NCBI GenBank assembly: GCA_963513935.1
Contig: OY740766.1
Span: forward strand, 7,595,000-7,658,999
DNA length: 64,000 nt
Direction: 5' to 3'
DNA from: Aphrophora alni
Taxonomy: Eukaryota > Arthropoda > Insecta > Hemiptera > Aphrophoridae
The number at the start of each line of letters is the position of its first letter. Position 1 is the stretch's first letter. The notes under the pieces are model-generated. The model was given only the letters and a program-made list of their open reading frames with translations. It was not told where the DNA came from and did not search any database. Positions 1-64,000 of this stretch are shown here, piece by piece. The position numbers and the translations under genes are program-made.

Positions 1-600
1 CAAAAAGTGAAAATGAATCAAAGGTTAGCACATCAAATTACTATTGGTGTTTTTTCGCATTCTTAACCAGAGTACACTCATACTGTAGTGTACCTCTGAA
101 GATGAAAGCAGAGCTATCAAAATGTACATAAGGTAATATAAACGCATTATACAATTTTGTGTAGTTGTGTTATTTTGTGGTTTGGGGTTTATTCCTTATA
201 CAGTCACCACAGTGCTCTAGTGATTTGTTTATACAGTAGTTGTAGACAATAGCTGTGAGGAGATATCTGTAAAAATATACTCACTTATTGTAACTTGTAT
301 AAATAAATTATAATAAATAAATCACCCTATATAACAAAATAACTTCACAATAACAGAAATAAACTGAGCCAGGGGCGCTTACATTTACACAAAAAATGGC
401 TAAGCGAGACAAAGTGATGATTTCGTTTTAGGAAGTACGACTTTGGAGGTGCTCACAGTGGTGTGTACTATACCAAAAGAAACATTAAAATTTTGTCTTT
501 GTAATGATATAAAGATCGGTTTTTAAAAAATCCATATTTTTGATGAATAATCAATATTTGACCAATTTGTAAACATGTCGAAAAGAAAGCGAACAGGGTT
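1..600. other. AT-rich flank, no gene seen
   Basis: I see no convincing exon here. A minus-strand stretch near 400-470 lacks stop codons for about 20 codons after an AG, but it has no Cys/His pattern and its phase does not follow from the last TTC3-like exon, so it is not called. Later TTC3-like exons, including the expected RING-H2, must lie here unrecognised or, more likely, beyond the left edge. Confidence 0.4.
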
Positions 601-639
601 ATCTTTGTTATCATTTTCTAGAATGTTTATATCTCAATA

Positions 640-1875
640 TCTATAAGAGCTAAGATAATTTGGAATACATAGATTGAAAGAGGAAGAAAAATTCTATAAA
701 ATAATGCCATCTTTGTGGTATTTGGACAAATATTAGAATTTACCAAAACTACATGAACAATGAGGTAATTTTTTCTCATATTTCGATACATGTTGACGTG
801 TCCTTCCCTAGCGGCAAAACACACCTATTACATCAATTTATTAGATATATTTTCTTACGTTTTATGGTCTTTCAGTTATGAGTATGAAAGACTGGAACAT
901 TACTTTACAATGGTACCGTAGCTAAATTATTGTGATAGGACGATTTTTAATAGGCAAAAATTTAATTGAAAAAAAAGGTATGTTTATGACTCACTTGAGT
1001 TATAAAATGTGTTATGAATTCTTGATTTTGTATAATTTCTATAACTCCATAACTGTAAGAGTTACTATAATTCGGAAAGCTTAGATCGAAAGAGAAAGAA
1101 AAATACCATGAAATAATATTACTGTAAATTAGTTGGAAAAAATTTGGACTTTTAAAAAACATACAAACAAAGACGTCATTTGTGTTATATTGCGATGAAT
1201 GTTGACGTGTCCTTCCCTAGCGGCAAAACATGCTAACTAAATCGATTTATTAGATATTTTTCTTATTGTTTATGGACTTTTGATTATATAAGTATAAAAG
1301 TCTGGAACCATTAGCATTACAATGGTAACTAAATTATAGGTATAGGATAATTTTTTGTAGGTAAAATTTGAATTGGAAAAAAAAAATGTTGTTTAGGACT
1401 CATGATAATTGGTAAAGTGTCTTCTGAATTATTGATATTGTATAATTTTTTAATCTACATAACTATAAGAGCTATGATAATTTGGAAAGCACAGATTGAT
1501 AAAGGAAGAAAAATACTATAAAATAGTGTCACTGTAGAGTAGTTAGTCAGAAATGTGGACTTGTAAAAATTATACAAAGACGACATAATTTTGTCCTTTA
1601 CTGCAAAATTATGAAAGATTACTGTGAAAGTTCCCGCGTTACTTGCTAGCAGTGAAATACGCTAAATTTACCGATTTATTACATATTATTTATAATGTCT
1701 GTGGACTTTTGGTTATATGAATATGAAATTTTAGAATATTACCTTCACAATGGTACATAAATAAGATCGATACAACAATGTTCAGTGGGCGAAATCTTGG
1801 ATTGAAAAAAAAAAACTCTCCACTTTGGGAATATGTTTAAAACTCACTGAGTCGTAAAAGCTGTTTAAAGGTTGA
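640..1875. repeat. Three tandem copies of a ~410-bp satellite-like unit
   Basis: The marker 'taatttgga' after 'agctaagat' recurs near 648, 1058 and 1470 in diverged form, giving a period of about 410-412 bp. The segment 'gtgtccttccctagcggc' is nearly identical at about 797 and 1206 and degenerate near 1635. Each unit also has an A-run (about 967, 1379, 1805) followed by a similar motif. A reverse-oriented diverged copy lies at about 5590-5960. No coding capacity is evident. Confidence 0.75.
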
Positions 1876-2245
1876 TTGTAGGGCTATTACAGGTTTTATT
1901 TCGTGAGTTTATTATTTTTTAAATTTATAGTGATTTATATATTATGTTTTGTTGATACAGATTTATCTTCAAAGCTATATTCTATAACTATTGTAAGTGT
2001 TCGAATGGTCTTACTAAAATATTCTCCTATTTAAAAAAGTTTGTTGGTAATATTTTTGTTACAATTTTTGTGACGGTAGGACAACTTTTGTATGAATCTA
2101 GAAAATTTATAAATTCACAGTTCAATTCTATGTACCTTTCTGTAATAAATGGTACATTACAAGTTGGGTTTTTAATAAAGTTACTATTTTTGGTAAATTT
2201 TTTAATTAGACAAACTTTGAGTTATTTTTTACTTTTCTCACAAAT
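1862..2245. repeat. Dispersed direct repeat, copy 1 (with poly-T)
   Basis: This block, including 'gtgagtttattattttt', 'ttatgttttgttgataca' and 'agaaaatttataaattcaca', is repeated in the same order at about 6205-6570. Part of the downstream end recurs near 8100-8170. A poly-T run follows at 2273-2302. The repeats suggest copies of one longer, unidentified element. Confidence 0.6.
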
Positions 2246-2267
2246 ATGTGTTTTTTCAAATACAAAT

Positions 2268-2305
<38 letters not shown>

Positions 2306-2632
2306 AACTCTTAATCACACTACATTACAAATTTTTTGTATAACTTGAAAAAAAATGCAATAATGTTTTGTATGGGATATATTTTTTATCGATTTTTATA
2401 TATGCATTTTTTTTTACGATTACTGTTATAACACTTAAAATGTTATATTAAAATAAATAAAAACAACGTATTTTCTTCCTAATTTTAATTTAGTTACTGA
2501 ATAAAAGAACAATGTTTACAGAACAACTTCGATATAACCAAATTGAACTGAACACTCTCTCAGATCTCATTAAAAAAATAAAATAAAGTTTCTTACCTTG
2601 TTTTAGTCAAGTGACCTCTTTTTTGTATTAGT

Positions 2633-2664
2633 GACACGTTTCAGGACTTTTATCCCATCTTCAG
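2633..2664 (-). ncRNA. Hammerhead-ribozyme-like core, left Penelope arm
   Basis: On the minus strand the order is CTGAAGA (2664-2658), T, a short hairpin GGGA/TCCT with loop TAAAAG, GAAAC, two bases, GTC. This matches the hammerhead core C-U-G-A-N-G-A / G-A-A-A / U-H. Helix III would be only two base pairs (AC with GT). Flanking helix I has about two pairs visible. An unpaired U follows the CUGANGA box. Penelope-like elements are known to carry minimal type I hammerheads. Activity is not shown. Confidence 0.5.
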
Positions 2665-3216
2665 ACACAACATAAATATACTACTCAACCGAGGTCGTCA
2701 AACACTAAAACATATTTTAATTGGTTTCATGTTATTTTGTAGGTTCGTGTAACCATGGTCCTCGTCTATTAGATGGCGTGCGAAATTCGATTTGTTAACT
2801 GAAATTGTTCTTTTTGGCAAGTGTTCTTTAAATCGAGTCTAAAAGCCATTTTGGTTCTCTCCCAGTTTGGCCTATGTATTCCTTTTCACAATCCAAAAAT
2901 GTAGTTTTTACCTGTATGAATGCAGTCAAGGAGTATGAGATTTATAAGGCGTCCCAATCAAGAGATGCAAATGGCAAACATCGATTATTGAACGAGCAAC
3001 TAAATTTTGACTCAAATACCTTGTACGACACGGGGATAAGAATTCAAGAAGCCCGCAGTAAGAACAGGTTCCGAGTGTGCGAGGTAACAGACTGTCAGTT
3101 GCCGTTCGGTAGCCAAAAAGTATACACCTAAACGTACTTTTAATATGATATGTGTGCTTTGTGTAAATGATTTTAGTGTTTGACGACTTCGGTTGAGTAA
3201 TGTATTTATGTTGTGT

Positions 3217-3248
3217 CTGGAAATGGGATAAAAGTCCCGAAACACGTC
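3217..3248 (+). ncRNA. Degenerate hammerhead-like core, right Penelope arm
   Basis: This is the partner of the core on the left arm, facing the opposite way. The hairpin GGGA/TCCC and the GAAAC..GTC end are kept, but the first box reads CTGGAAA instead of CTGANGA, so catalytic positions are lost. It is probably a dead copy. Confidence 0.4.
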
Positions 3249-3301
3249 ACTAATACAAAAAAGAGGTCACTTGACAGAAACAAAATAAGAAACTTTATTT
3301 T

Positions 3302-3848
3302 AACTAATAGTAACTTGGACACTGAAAATGAATTCATCATTTTTTATATGATTATAGCTGAAATATAGCTAATACTTAAAATTTTATAAAATATAATAAA
3401 AAGAATGTATTTTCTTTCTAAATTTTATTTAGTTACTACAGTTATATAATAAAAGAATGTGTATAGAACAACTTCAATATAACTAAATATTGAAGCTATC
3501 AAAAATTAGTATTAAAACATCTAATTGTTCATTGTCGCCTGTTGGAACGAAAACTGTTGAAAGTGATCGGAATGGGTAAACTAAGATATTGGCTGACAGC
3601 TGACAAGGGTTAATGGTTCAATTTCACGTTTTTGATTGATAAATCTTGTTCACAATTAGCATGTTTGAAGAGTTGATAAAAATATGTTTTGTTTAAAGCA
3701 TTTTTTTTTTCAAAAATGATCAAATTTAATGCGATTCTGGGGTTCCCCCCTTCTAATGTATCATTTATTATATACATTTAAAATGACAAACTATCAGTTT
3801 AAATTAGATATAAACTAATAATTTTTTAAAAAAAAATATCGAGATTAC
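3302..3848. other. Sequence downstream of the last recognised exon, no gene seen
   Basis: AT-rich DNA on the 3' side of exon 15. It contains no recognised exon, although the donor at 3848 implies that the gene continues to the left. Confidence 0.4.
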
Positions 3849-56146
<52,298 letters not shown>

Positions 56147-56173
56147 GTTTGAGTAATTTACCGGTACTTCCAC
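56147..56173 (-). other. TTC3: Probable 5' UTR end of exon 1
   Basis: Runs from the acceptor TTGTTCTAG to the proposed ATG. A further 5' UTR exon should lie to the right but was not located. Confidence 0.5.
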
Positions 56174-59100
56174 CTAGAACAAAATTTAAATGTGAATTAC
56201 TTTTTTTTAAAAAATAATATAACCTGGAAATATAATTGTGTATTTAAGATTGTTTTACTTTTTTTACACAAATTTCGATAAAAAAAATAAAATTTTCTCT
56301 CTTTTGGATCCAAAAGTACTTTTTAGAAAAGTTACAATTCAAAAGAAAATTTAAGTTTCTACGACCTTTTCACTCCCTTCTTCAATGCCTCAATTTTTTT
56401 AAATACAGTAATGCCTTTTTTTTTATTATGTTTCAAATTGTTTAATTCACTCCAAGGGGAATGGTCATTAATTTCTATAAGGAAACATCTTATCTCAAAA
56501 GCTTCATTAAAAACCATAAAAAAACATCTATACTTATAACTAACTGTTTAAAAGTGGGATTAGTAAACTTTGAAGTTATGTAACACCTCACTGAATTAGG
56601 CTAACCATCAAATTTCAAAACAATATCATTTTATTTATTTTTAAAAACTGAAAAGAAGTATCATTTTTCAAATTAAACTGTTAATACTATATAGGCTTGT
56701 CTCCATATTGGGACAATTTATTGCGGAACATTGAAATATCCCTAAGAAATGATTTAATCAACAAAATTACAGAATCTGATTTTATTCGACTAAATTGATA
56801 GTGTAGTTAGACTCATACCAACTAACTTTAAATCTAACTTTTTAAGTCTAAATTATATGTGATTGAAAACAAGTTTGTAATAATGGTGATCAAGCGTTCA
56901 TTTTTGTTTTTCTCAATTAATCCTGAACTGTAATTTGCTCTTAGTTGCAACCTGGCACATTGATTTTCATTATTAACCTTTTATATTTTACATAAATAAT
57001 TACTCAAATTGGTTGAACCGATTTTGAGAAATTAGGCCTATTATACATGGTTTTAAATTTGTTTATCAATAGCTCCCAAACCGATATTTTTTGAAAAATG
57101 AAATCAATACATTATAGATTAAATTTAAGAAAAAAATTATTAAATTAATTAGAGCCCATTTTAAGATAATTTAAATGTTGGGTTTTGGTCCAATGGCAGG
57201 TATTTCAAAATGTTTAGTTATTTAAAAACCCATGAAAAGAAAAAAAAATTCAATAATTCCACAAAATATGGCTAAAAATACATATATATAGCAAATTAAA
57301 TCAAAATTGGTTAAACTATTTGATCTGTAGTTAATTGGTGTATTTGGCACACCGAGCGGACTACAAAGGCAATTCAAAATCAGGTGGCCTCGAAATAAAT
57401 ATTTACACTATTTATATAACAATTACATGGACAATTTTAGATCAATATTTTTGTCCCAAAACATAACTTTCTTTATATTACATATCTGTAAAAAATTAAA
57501 ACAATTAACAATCTTAATCTGATTCAAAAAGGTAAACACTGAAGAATATGAAATGAGAAAAATTAAAAATCAATTAGTTTATATGATCAGAACACACAAT
57601 TTTCCAATTACATACAAAATTATTACTCAACACCATAAAAAGCACATAAAAGTCTATAAAAATTTAGTCAAAATCTATGAATTATTTTTACATTTTAGAG
57701 ATATATGGAACCAAAAATATACAAACTGTTTTCAATTTTAAAATAAGCACTTTAAAAACATACTTAATAATACGAGTTGTATAAAAATCTAACCATAATT
57801 TAAAATATTCATAAATTCGGGAACAATGCATATTTCGCCTTGCGCAAAACCTCATCACTCCAAGAGATGTCTAACCTATAAACTAAGCTAATATCAACAA
57901 AAATGAATTATTAGAACTATCTGCTTTTAAAATAGCATGTGACCATCTCTTTCCACTCTTACTATACTTTTCATTCCCCAATCCTTATGCGATTTAGTTC
58001 AAAATATAATCAGACTTCTTGTTCTTGAAATGAAGATGAATAAAACAGCCACACAGAGATATCTATCTAGAAATTGTTTATATATATTTCTAGAGGCTCA
58101 AAACAACTAGAATCCACAAAAATGTGATCAAAATGTTATCACATCACAATACTTTCTTTAAAAGACTAACAGGAAAAAGTTAATCCAATCAAATGATAAA
58201 TAATTTCAGGAAATTTCCAGAGGTGAATGAAACAAAAATCTAACTATCAAACAGTAAAAGTGTTTACACACCAAATTGATACAAATTATGTAGGGAAGGT
58301 TTTTTTTAATAATTTTGCCAAAAATAAGAAATAAGTAGGCCTACTCTTTCACTTTTTTGAAAAAATGTATCTTTTCCAAAATATAACCATTTTAGTTGAG
58401 AGGGAAAATCAAAAAGTAATAATCAAAAAGTAATTGTCAAAAAATATTTTAAAATTCAGGAATATGTAAATTTCAGGATGTTAAATTCAGGATATTTTCG
58501 GAATTTTTGGAAAAACCCATAAGACTAGCAAAAAATTTAAGGCCAAGGTTTTTCGAATGTGAAAAACTTTTTTTAAATCTGGAAAAAATGCACATGTGTA
58601 GTTTGACTAAAGATAAATATTTTTGTGTCTTGAAAAGTTTTTGATGACATGCTAGAAATGTTGAACAAGAAGTGGAGAGGCTCCTATGTGTGCTCCATAA
58701 CCTCCCCCCCCCCTCCCTCTCAATCTCTTATTTAAGTATTTTTCTTAAACTTAAGTTTCATGGATGTAAAAAACTATATTATGTATATTCAAATGTATAA
58801 CATGAATACAATCACGATTTTTCAGAAATACACTAGTGTGATTTTTTTCTTCAGATTTAAAAAAAAAAAAGTTTATCAACTTCATTTTTCCCTTAAAGTT
58901 TTGCAGAGTTTTAGGGACTTTTCTGTAGTTTTTTTTTTTTTTTTTTTTAAGTCATAGAAGTAAATAAGATTTGTATTTTTATTTTACACATTCCAAAATT
59001 TATTTCAGGAGTTTTTGACATCTTTTTTATCCCCCCCTCCCCAATATTCTTGGGACTTTTTGAAGAAAAAACTATATGAATACATTATTTATTTTTAAAA

Positions 59101-60650
59101 TATTTTTTCCAAAATACTGGACTAAATAAAAACACACAAGTTAAGTTACAAAATAAAAAAGAATTCTGTTATTTTGTGTAATATTATTAAATAATGGAAT
59201 TGATTTATTAGTGATTTACTAGAGGTTTACTAGAAGGTTTACATGTATTACATGTGCTAGATACAGAAGATGACGATTTATCCACTCACGAATTAGTCTT
59301 GAATTCCCACTACCCATTATTTAATCATTTTTCCAGTTTTCTGGAATTTCAAGCATTTACTTTTAATTTCGCCAAGGTTAAATCATACAATCTAATTCAC
59401 CACAAGATATATAAAGGCAACTCTAAACACCTGTTCAATTAAATGTGTTATAAAAACCTCCACTGCCACAATGCAACTACTAAACCATTTTTAAAAGGTT
59501 GTCACAACTATGAACACTATTGTGATAAAGCTATGCTGATTTCATCAATTTTCAAGGTTAACAACCTTGTTACTCATGAAATAATTAAATAATATGTACT
59601 TTTAGCATGTTACATTGCTAATTGGGCAGGACATATAAAACTAATGTCATGCAAATAATGAAACTGACATCGTCGGTCAGTTGATTAGAAAAAATACGTT
59701 TTCGGTTAACACATTTTACTCTAGTATGAAGAGAATTATGCGATGTACTAAAATATTCATGTTGAGTTTTTACCAGATAAATCTGTTTTGAAGCCCCAAA
59801 AAAGTTGTTTTTAGAATGTCTGTTATTTGTGCATAGGTCAAATGAGTAGAGCAATTTTTGTAAGTGTGGATACTTAGTTCATACCTCAACACTTCTCTCT
59901 CATTATAATAATTCATAATTTGAAGGTAGGTTATTAACATGAACTGAAGCAGAAGAAAATTGATTAAAATTTTTTTTTTGTGTGTTTCTTCTAGAATAAC
60001 TCTTTTTTAGCTTATTTGAATAACCTAAACTCAAAATGCTAATTTTCTCAACATTGGCTCCAACTGAAATAAACGCTAACTGCTGTCAGGTTCGTTATGA
60101 TTTTTTTTCATAATTACTCATAAACCGTAGTTTTCTTTTAATTTCACTAATGAGTTTGACCATTATTAGGCGACTAGAAGATGAATGAAGATAAGCCAAA
60201 TGCCCTGAGCAATGAACTGAACCATTATTTTGATCAAATTATAAAATATAGCCACTAATTACTCAAACAAATTAATTGGTCACAATCTACCCAAAAATTC
60301 TATTTCAGTAAAAAGCAATATAATCATTCATAGATCTGGTATAAAATACCTAATTTCTCAAAATTGACTCTACTGATTTCAGAAAATAAAGCTATAAATA
60401 ATATAGCTTACCACATACAATATAATTTGTTAAAAGACATACACTAACTTGACTAACGTTGTCATAACATAAAAATCGAGCAATGAAACATTCACTAACG
60501 TAGTAATATTAACGTAATAACCTAAACACACCTGGAATTCTTATTTTTAGAATTGTCATTTTATAGTAAACTAATGTATTTCGGTACTTCAAAAGTATCT
60601 TCCGACAACAAAATATGATCTAATTCTTTTAAATTAAGGTAGGTAGTAAA
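56174..60650. other. Upstream region, dispersed repeats, no gene seen
   Basis: AT-rich. 56880-57440 carries diverged family-A words. No promoter can be placed. A C-rich run at 58700-58720 and A/T homopolymers occur. No coding exon or RNA gene recognised. Confidence 0.4.
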
Positions 60651-61120
60651 CGTTTTCATGATTTTTCATCACTAAATTCAACCAGCATATGTACACTCCA
60701 TAATTACAGTTTCAATTACAAAAGAAAAATAAGAAATTGGGGTAAATATGCAAAATACCTGCCATTGTGATTTGGTATTGAAAAATTAAGCAACTCGTGT
60801 TGTACATACCTCCTAGTGTGACCATTAGATCATCCTTACAATCTGTAAACCCGTTTGACTTACCAAAACCCATAATGAGTGTGACTACAGTCGGTACTCG
60901 GTGAAATTCCATAATAAGGCAAAACAAAAAATGAAAATGAAGTGCTTATTCATTTTTGTTTTGCCTTAAAACCCATAATTTCTGTCTATCAAAATAAGCT
61001 GTTAAAAAGTGCAAATTTGTGGCCGTGTGAGGTTACCAATAATAGCATGTCATTGGACTGGTTAATATCACTACACTATATGAGTTCATAATGATGTGAA
61101 CTAGGTCTCGGCAGGTCACT

Positions 61121-61155
<35 letters not shown>
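61121..61155. repeat. (TA)n microsatellite
   Basis: Pure TA run between AGGTCACTAG and AACCAGACC. Confidence 0.95.
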
Positions 61156-61159
<4 letters not shown>

Positions 61160-61676
61160 AGACCTATAGTCCACTGCACGAAATCGGGCGGGTGGCTGAA
61201 AATGCAGTGTTGCCACAAGGCTCGTGAAACGGTCAGAACAGCCCGTATTTTGTGCTAGCTTACAAGTTTCATTCACAAGAAAATTATACATTGAGTGCTT
61301 AATATGATTGTTACTTTTAAATAATGTCAATTGTAGAAGCCAATCGCAAAGGTAAATTTTACGTATTAAATTAATTTTATATAAACAATGGTAAATAATA
61401 TGTCACCAAGATTACAGGGGCGGTTGAACCTGTTATGTTAAGGTTTACAGGAACCTGCTGTATGAATGATAATTCATACAATTATCAATTATCACACCCG
61501 AGTTCGTTTCATGAAGCGTTTAATTGAGAGAAATATTTATTATTCTAACATTATAATTGGTGGAAATCGGATAATATTGTTGAGAGTATTCGAATCGAAA
61601 ACCAACTGATTTACATAGTTTAGTTGCCCGGAAAATGTATTAGATGTTTTAAAGGTTGTTAAATTAATACCTATAT

Positions 61677-61820
61677 TTTCTTTTTCATTTTTAGACAAAC
61701 TCATTTCCGACATTAATAAAAAAAAAAAAACATTTTTATAAAATGGTTGTTTTATTTAATTTTATAAAATGTTTTTTATAAATGTCGGAAATGAGTTTGC
61801 CAACAAATGAAAAATAAAAT
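61677..61820. repeat. Hairpin with ~60-bp arms
   Basis: The arm with 'acaaactcatttccgacatt' is complemented by 'aatgtcggaaatgagtttg', with a spacer of about 20-30 bp and A-run slippage. Confidence 0.85.
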
Positions 61821-62714
61821 GAACAACCATTTCCAGGATCACACAGAAACAAATCCTATATATTGCAGAAATAATGGATTTTTGTAATTCAAATGGGTTT
61901 ACAGATTGAAAGGATGATTTAATTATCACAATAGAAAGGTATGTACAACATGATTTGAATAATTTTCACTACTAAATCGCAACCACATGTATACTCCATA
62001 TTTACCAAAACTGGAACTTATTTCATCTAGGCCTATGTAGTATGCGATATATTATGAAGTCCTATCACTATCTTGTATAATGTAACATAATGAGATAACA
62101 TTACCAACGAAAAAACAACAGTCTAGTACAAACCCGATACAGTTGTATAGTAGATTTTATATGAATTTGGTAGTGTTAAATTCGTATAATGTGGAAATGG
62201 CTAAATAATATTCTAAAAATCATAGATGTCAAATGCAGGATAACACATTACAATTTAGGGGACACATGGAAATTTGGGGTTTGGGGATTACGAAGAAGTA
62301 AGGGATATCCCAATTTATAACAGATTAATATGGATCAAGACAGTGTTACTCTTAAACTAAAATAGTCTGATATAGATACCATTACAGCCTACATGAATTT
62401 TATGAGTGTGGAACTGACAGTCATATCCATAGAATACAAGCACCGCGTAACATTTACAACAAATAACGTTTAAAATAGGCTAAGTTAGGTGTGGTACAGA
62501 TGACTAGCATTTTTAGGTTTTATTTATAAAAGTGTGTTATATTACGTTATGAAATATTATTAAAATGGTTTTGCACTGTTTTAAAATTTGGGAAAATAAA
62601 ATATTGAAAATTTAAAGTAGGCCTAAATAGATTTTTCATTTTTAACTTTTTCCAAAAAAGTCAAATCTTTTCATTTAAAAGATAAAAATTAAAGGTAAAT
62701 GTCTAGTTCCTACC

Positions 62715-63119
62715 ATGTTGCAATTTAATATAGAAATTTCATGAAATCGTGTTTTACATACTTCTTCATTATTAAACAATTGGATCATCCTTAGGTTGGG
62801 AAGACCCTTTTCAGGTATCAAAATCCATTATTTCTGTCAAAAATAAGCAATTTAAAAGTTTGCATTTGATGTTCAGAATACAAAATGAGCCTAAGCGTCT
62901 AGGTTTGATAGCTATACTAGGTTACTAGCGTGTCTTTAGATGTATGTGCATTGATTATCTTCTAACAGGTAAATATTAGTCCGCTGTATGATTTCAAAAT
63001 CATGTGAACTAGGTCTCATGAAATACGTATATAGATATATGTATATATTGACCTAGCCAGACCTAGTAATAGAACTAAAGGTCTGGTAAGGTAAGGTAAC
63101 TCACTCTCTCTCTCTCACT

Positions 63120-63173
<54 letters not shown>

Positions 63174-63660
63174 TTTCCCAGACCTGTAGTTACTTTACTA
63201 GGTCCGGTTGATCTGTAGATCCTTTACTAGGTCTGGTTAGGAAACCATATATATAATTACCTAACCAGACCTATTAGTGCAGATGATCATAAACATCGAG
63301 CGATGAAACACTCAATTTCCCATAGGAATTAATGTAGGCAGATGCCTTAACCTCATAATCCTAGGATTTCGTACTTTTAAATTGCTTATTCAAATACAAC
63401 AGAAATAATGGATTTTTAAAAGGGTCTTCCCAGCTTAAAAATACCGGTAACTTTCTTTGTAAACAATTACCTAATGAGGTATGTGTTACGAATTAAGATA
63501 GGATATAGTCATTCTTAATAATAATAATTAACAAAAATTAATTGAATACTGAACCACTGATTTGATAGTTTAAAGTTAAAGAACCCAGGCAGTTTAAAGG
63601 AACCAATCCTAGGCCCTACCATATGTAAAACATGATTTCATGAAATTTCTATATTAAATC
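62715..63660. repeat. Foldback B, paralogue of A
   Basis: Arms about 62715-62760 / 63615-63660 ('tagaaatttcatgaaatc' and its complement) and 62800-62845 / 63398-63440 ('gggaagacccttttcag' against 'aaagggtcttccc'). The loop holds several CCAGACCT/AGGTCTGG boxes around (TA)n at 63123-63172. Confidence 0.7.
63123..63172. repeat. (TA)n microsatellite
   Basis: Pure TA run after a short CT run. Confidence 0.95.
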
Positions 63661-64000
63661 CCACTGAGGTATGAACTGAATATTTACCAATTAAAATATG
63701 TATTATATCATGGGGGTGATAACCTTACTTTTTATATGCCTATTATAGGTCCATATTAAATAGGACAATACTGATACCAATCTATCAAGGTTTTTCATTA
63801 GCCTATGTTCTCTCTATACGTTCTTTATGTTAACTGTAAAAGGATGTCTGTCATAAATATCGTAGCTAACTAATCTTCTAACCCTTCATTAAAAATAAAG
63901 TAAATAACTTATTGTAGACTTTTAAATTACGAAAATATAAATAAATTAGGTAGGTACCCAATTTGTCACAACCTAAATGTCTATAGGCTTTTTGATAGGT
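63661..64000. other. Right edge, no gene seen
   Basis: AT-rich sequence with no coding signal. Confidence 0.4.

Larger units (their letters stand above)
2580..3301. mobile_element. Penelope-like element remnant: two 3' tails arranged as inverted arms
   Basis: Inverted arms at about 2580-2722 and 3156-3301 share the sequence that reads outward from GACGACCTCGGTTGAGTA to the ends. Between them, the minus strand encodes GIY-YIG endonuclease motifs (YIGQTGR at 2858-2878, then TRFKEHL and ARHLIDEDH in shifted frames). The plus strand at 2915-3130 encodes a stretch with EYEIYK and LLNEQL, typical of the C-terminal tail of Penelope GIY-YIG proteins. Two element ends therefore point away from each other. 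Both open frames are short or broken and no reverse transcriptase remains. Assignment to Penelope rests on family motifs I recognise. Confidence 0.7.
60660..62000. repeat. Foldback A: diverged inverted arms around a TA microsatellite
   Basis: Arms about 60780-60870 and 61865-61955 are inverted ('gatcatccttacaatctgta' against 'tacagattgaaaggatgat'). Inside are GGTCTCGG and CCAGACCTAT boxes flanking (TA)n at 61121-61155. A second perfect-looking hairpin lies at about 61677-61820. The order of words matches foldback B. Confidence 0.65.

Noticed and set aside
380..470. Possible terminal exon of the TTC3-like gene on the minus strand
   Set aside because: About 20 open codons after an AG and then a stop, but the entry phase does not match exon 15 and it carries no RING residues.

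Overview
The window is AT-rich nuclear DNA from an insect or another arthropod. The evidence is a many-exon gene with introns of 0.6-8 kb, relics of insect-type transposons (mariner, Tigger/pogo, hAT, piggyBac, Jockey-like LINEs, Penelope-like elements), many microsatellites and a short interstitial TTAGG-type array. A hemipteran is my guess only. I recognised no tRNA, rRNA, CRISPR, bacterial or viral gene.

One host gene fills most of the window, on the minus strand. Fifteen coding exons between 56146 and 3849 splice in one continuous reading frame to 583 codons with no stop, and the gene runs off the left edge. I read it as an insect TTC3-like gene (E3 ubiquitin-protein ligase TTC3, relative of DZIP3): N-terminal TPR repeats, a charged linker, another TPR-like helical pair, then the Cys/His-rich region typical of TTC3/DZIP3. 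The catalytic RING-H2 expected at the C terminus must lie beyond the left edge. Exon phases agree at all 14 junctions, and intron 1 begins with GC rather than GT.

Nearly everything else is intronic mobile DNA. From left to right: a 410-bp satellite and Penelope tail-to-tail remnant (0.6-3.3 kb); a mariner-like element with terminal inverted repeats over 300 bp (6.7-8.0 kb); nested palindromes (9.9-10.5 kb); LINE RNase H and a hAT MITE (12.5-13.6 kb); a near full-length dead mariner (15.6-16.9 kb); a pogo/Tigger MITE (19.6-20.3 kb); piggyBac and Penelope relics (23-24.6 kb); a LINE RT (25.8-26.5 kb); mariner relics (27.0-27.7, 32.5-32.9 kb); a nested foldback (29.3-31.2 kb); a ~115-bp minisatellite (36.9-37.75 kb); two large palindromes (38.0-38.4, 39.7-40.2 kb); LINE RT/RNase H (40.7-42.4 kb); a mariner fragment and a 5'-inverted Penelope copy (43.0-45.1 kb); a dead Tigger (46.0-47.7 kb); a Jockey-like LINE (48.5-51.3 kb); hAT and LINE remains (54.0-55.7 kb). 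Upstream of the first coding exon are dispersed repeats and two related foldbacks (60.7-63.7 kb).

The most interesting non-coding signal is a recurring hammerhead-ribozyme-like motif (CTGANGAT, hairpin, GAAAC, 2-4 nt, GTH) in the Penelope tails and the palindromes, often as two facing copies in one inverted repeat. All calls rest on reading the sequence; no database search or folding program was run.
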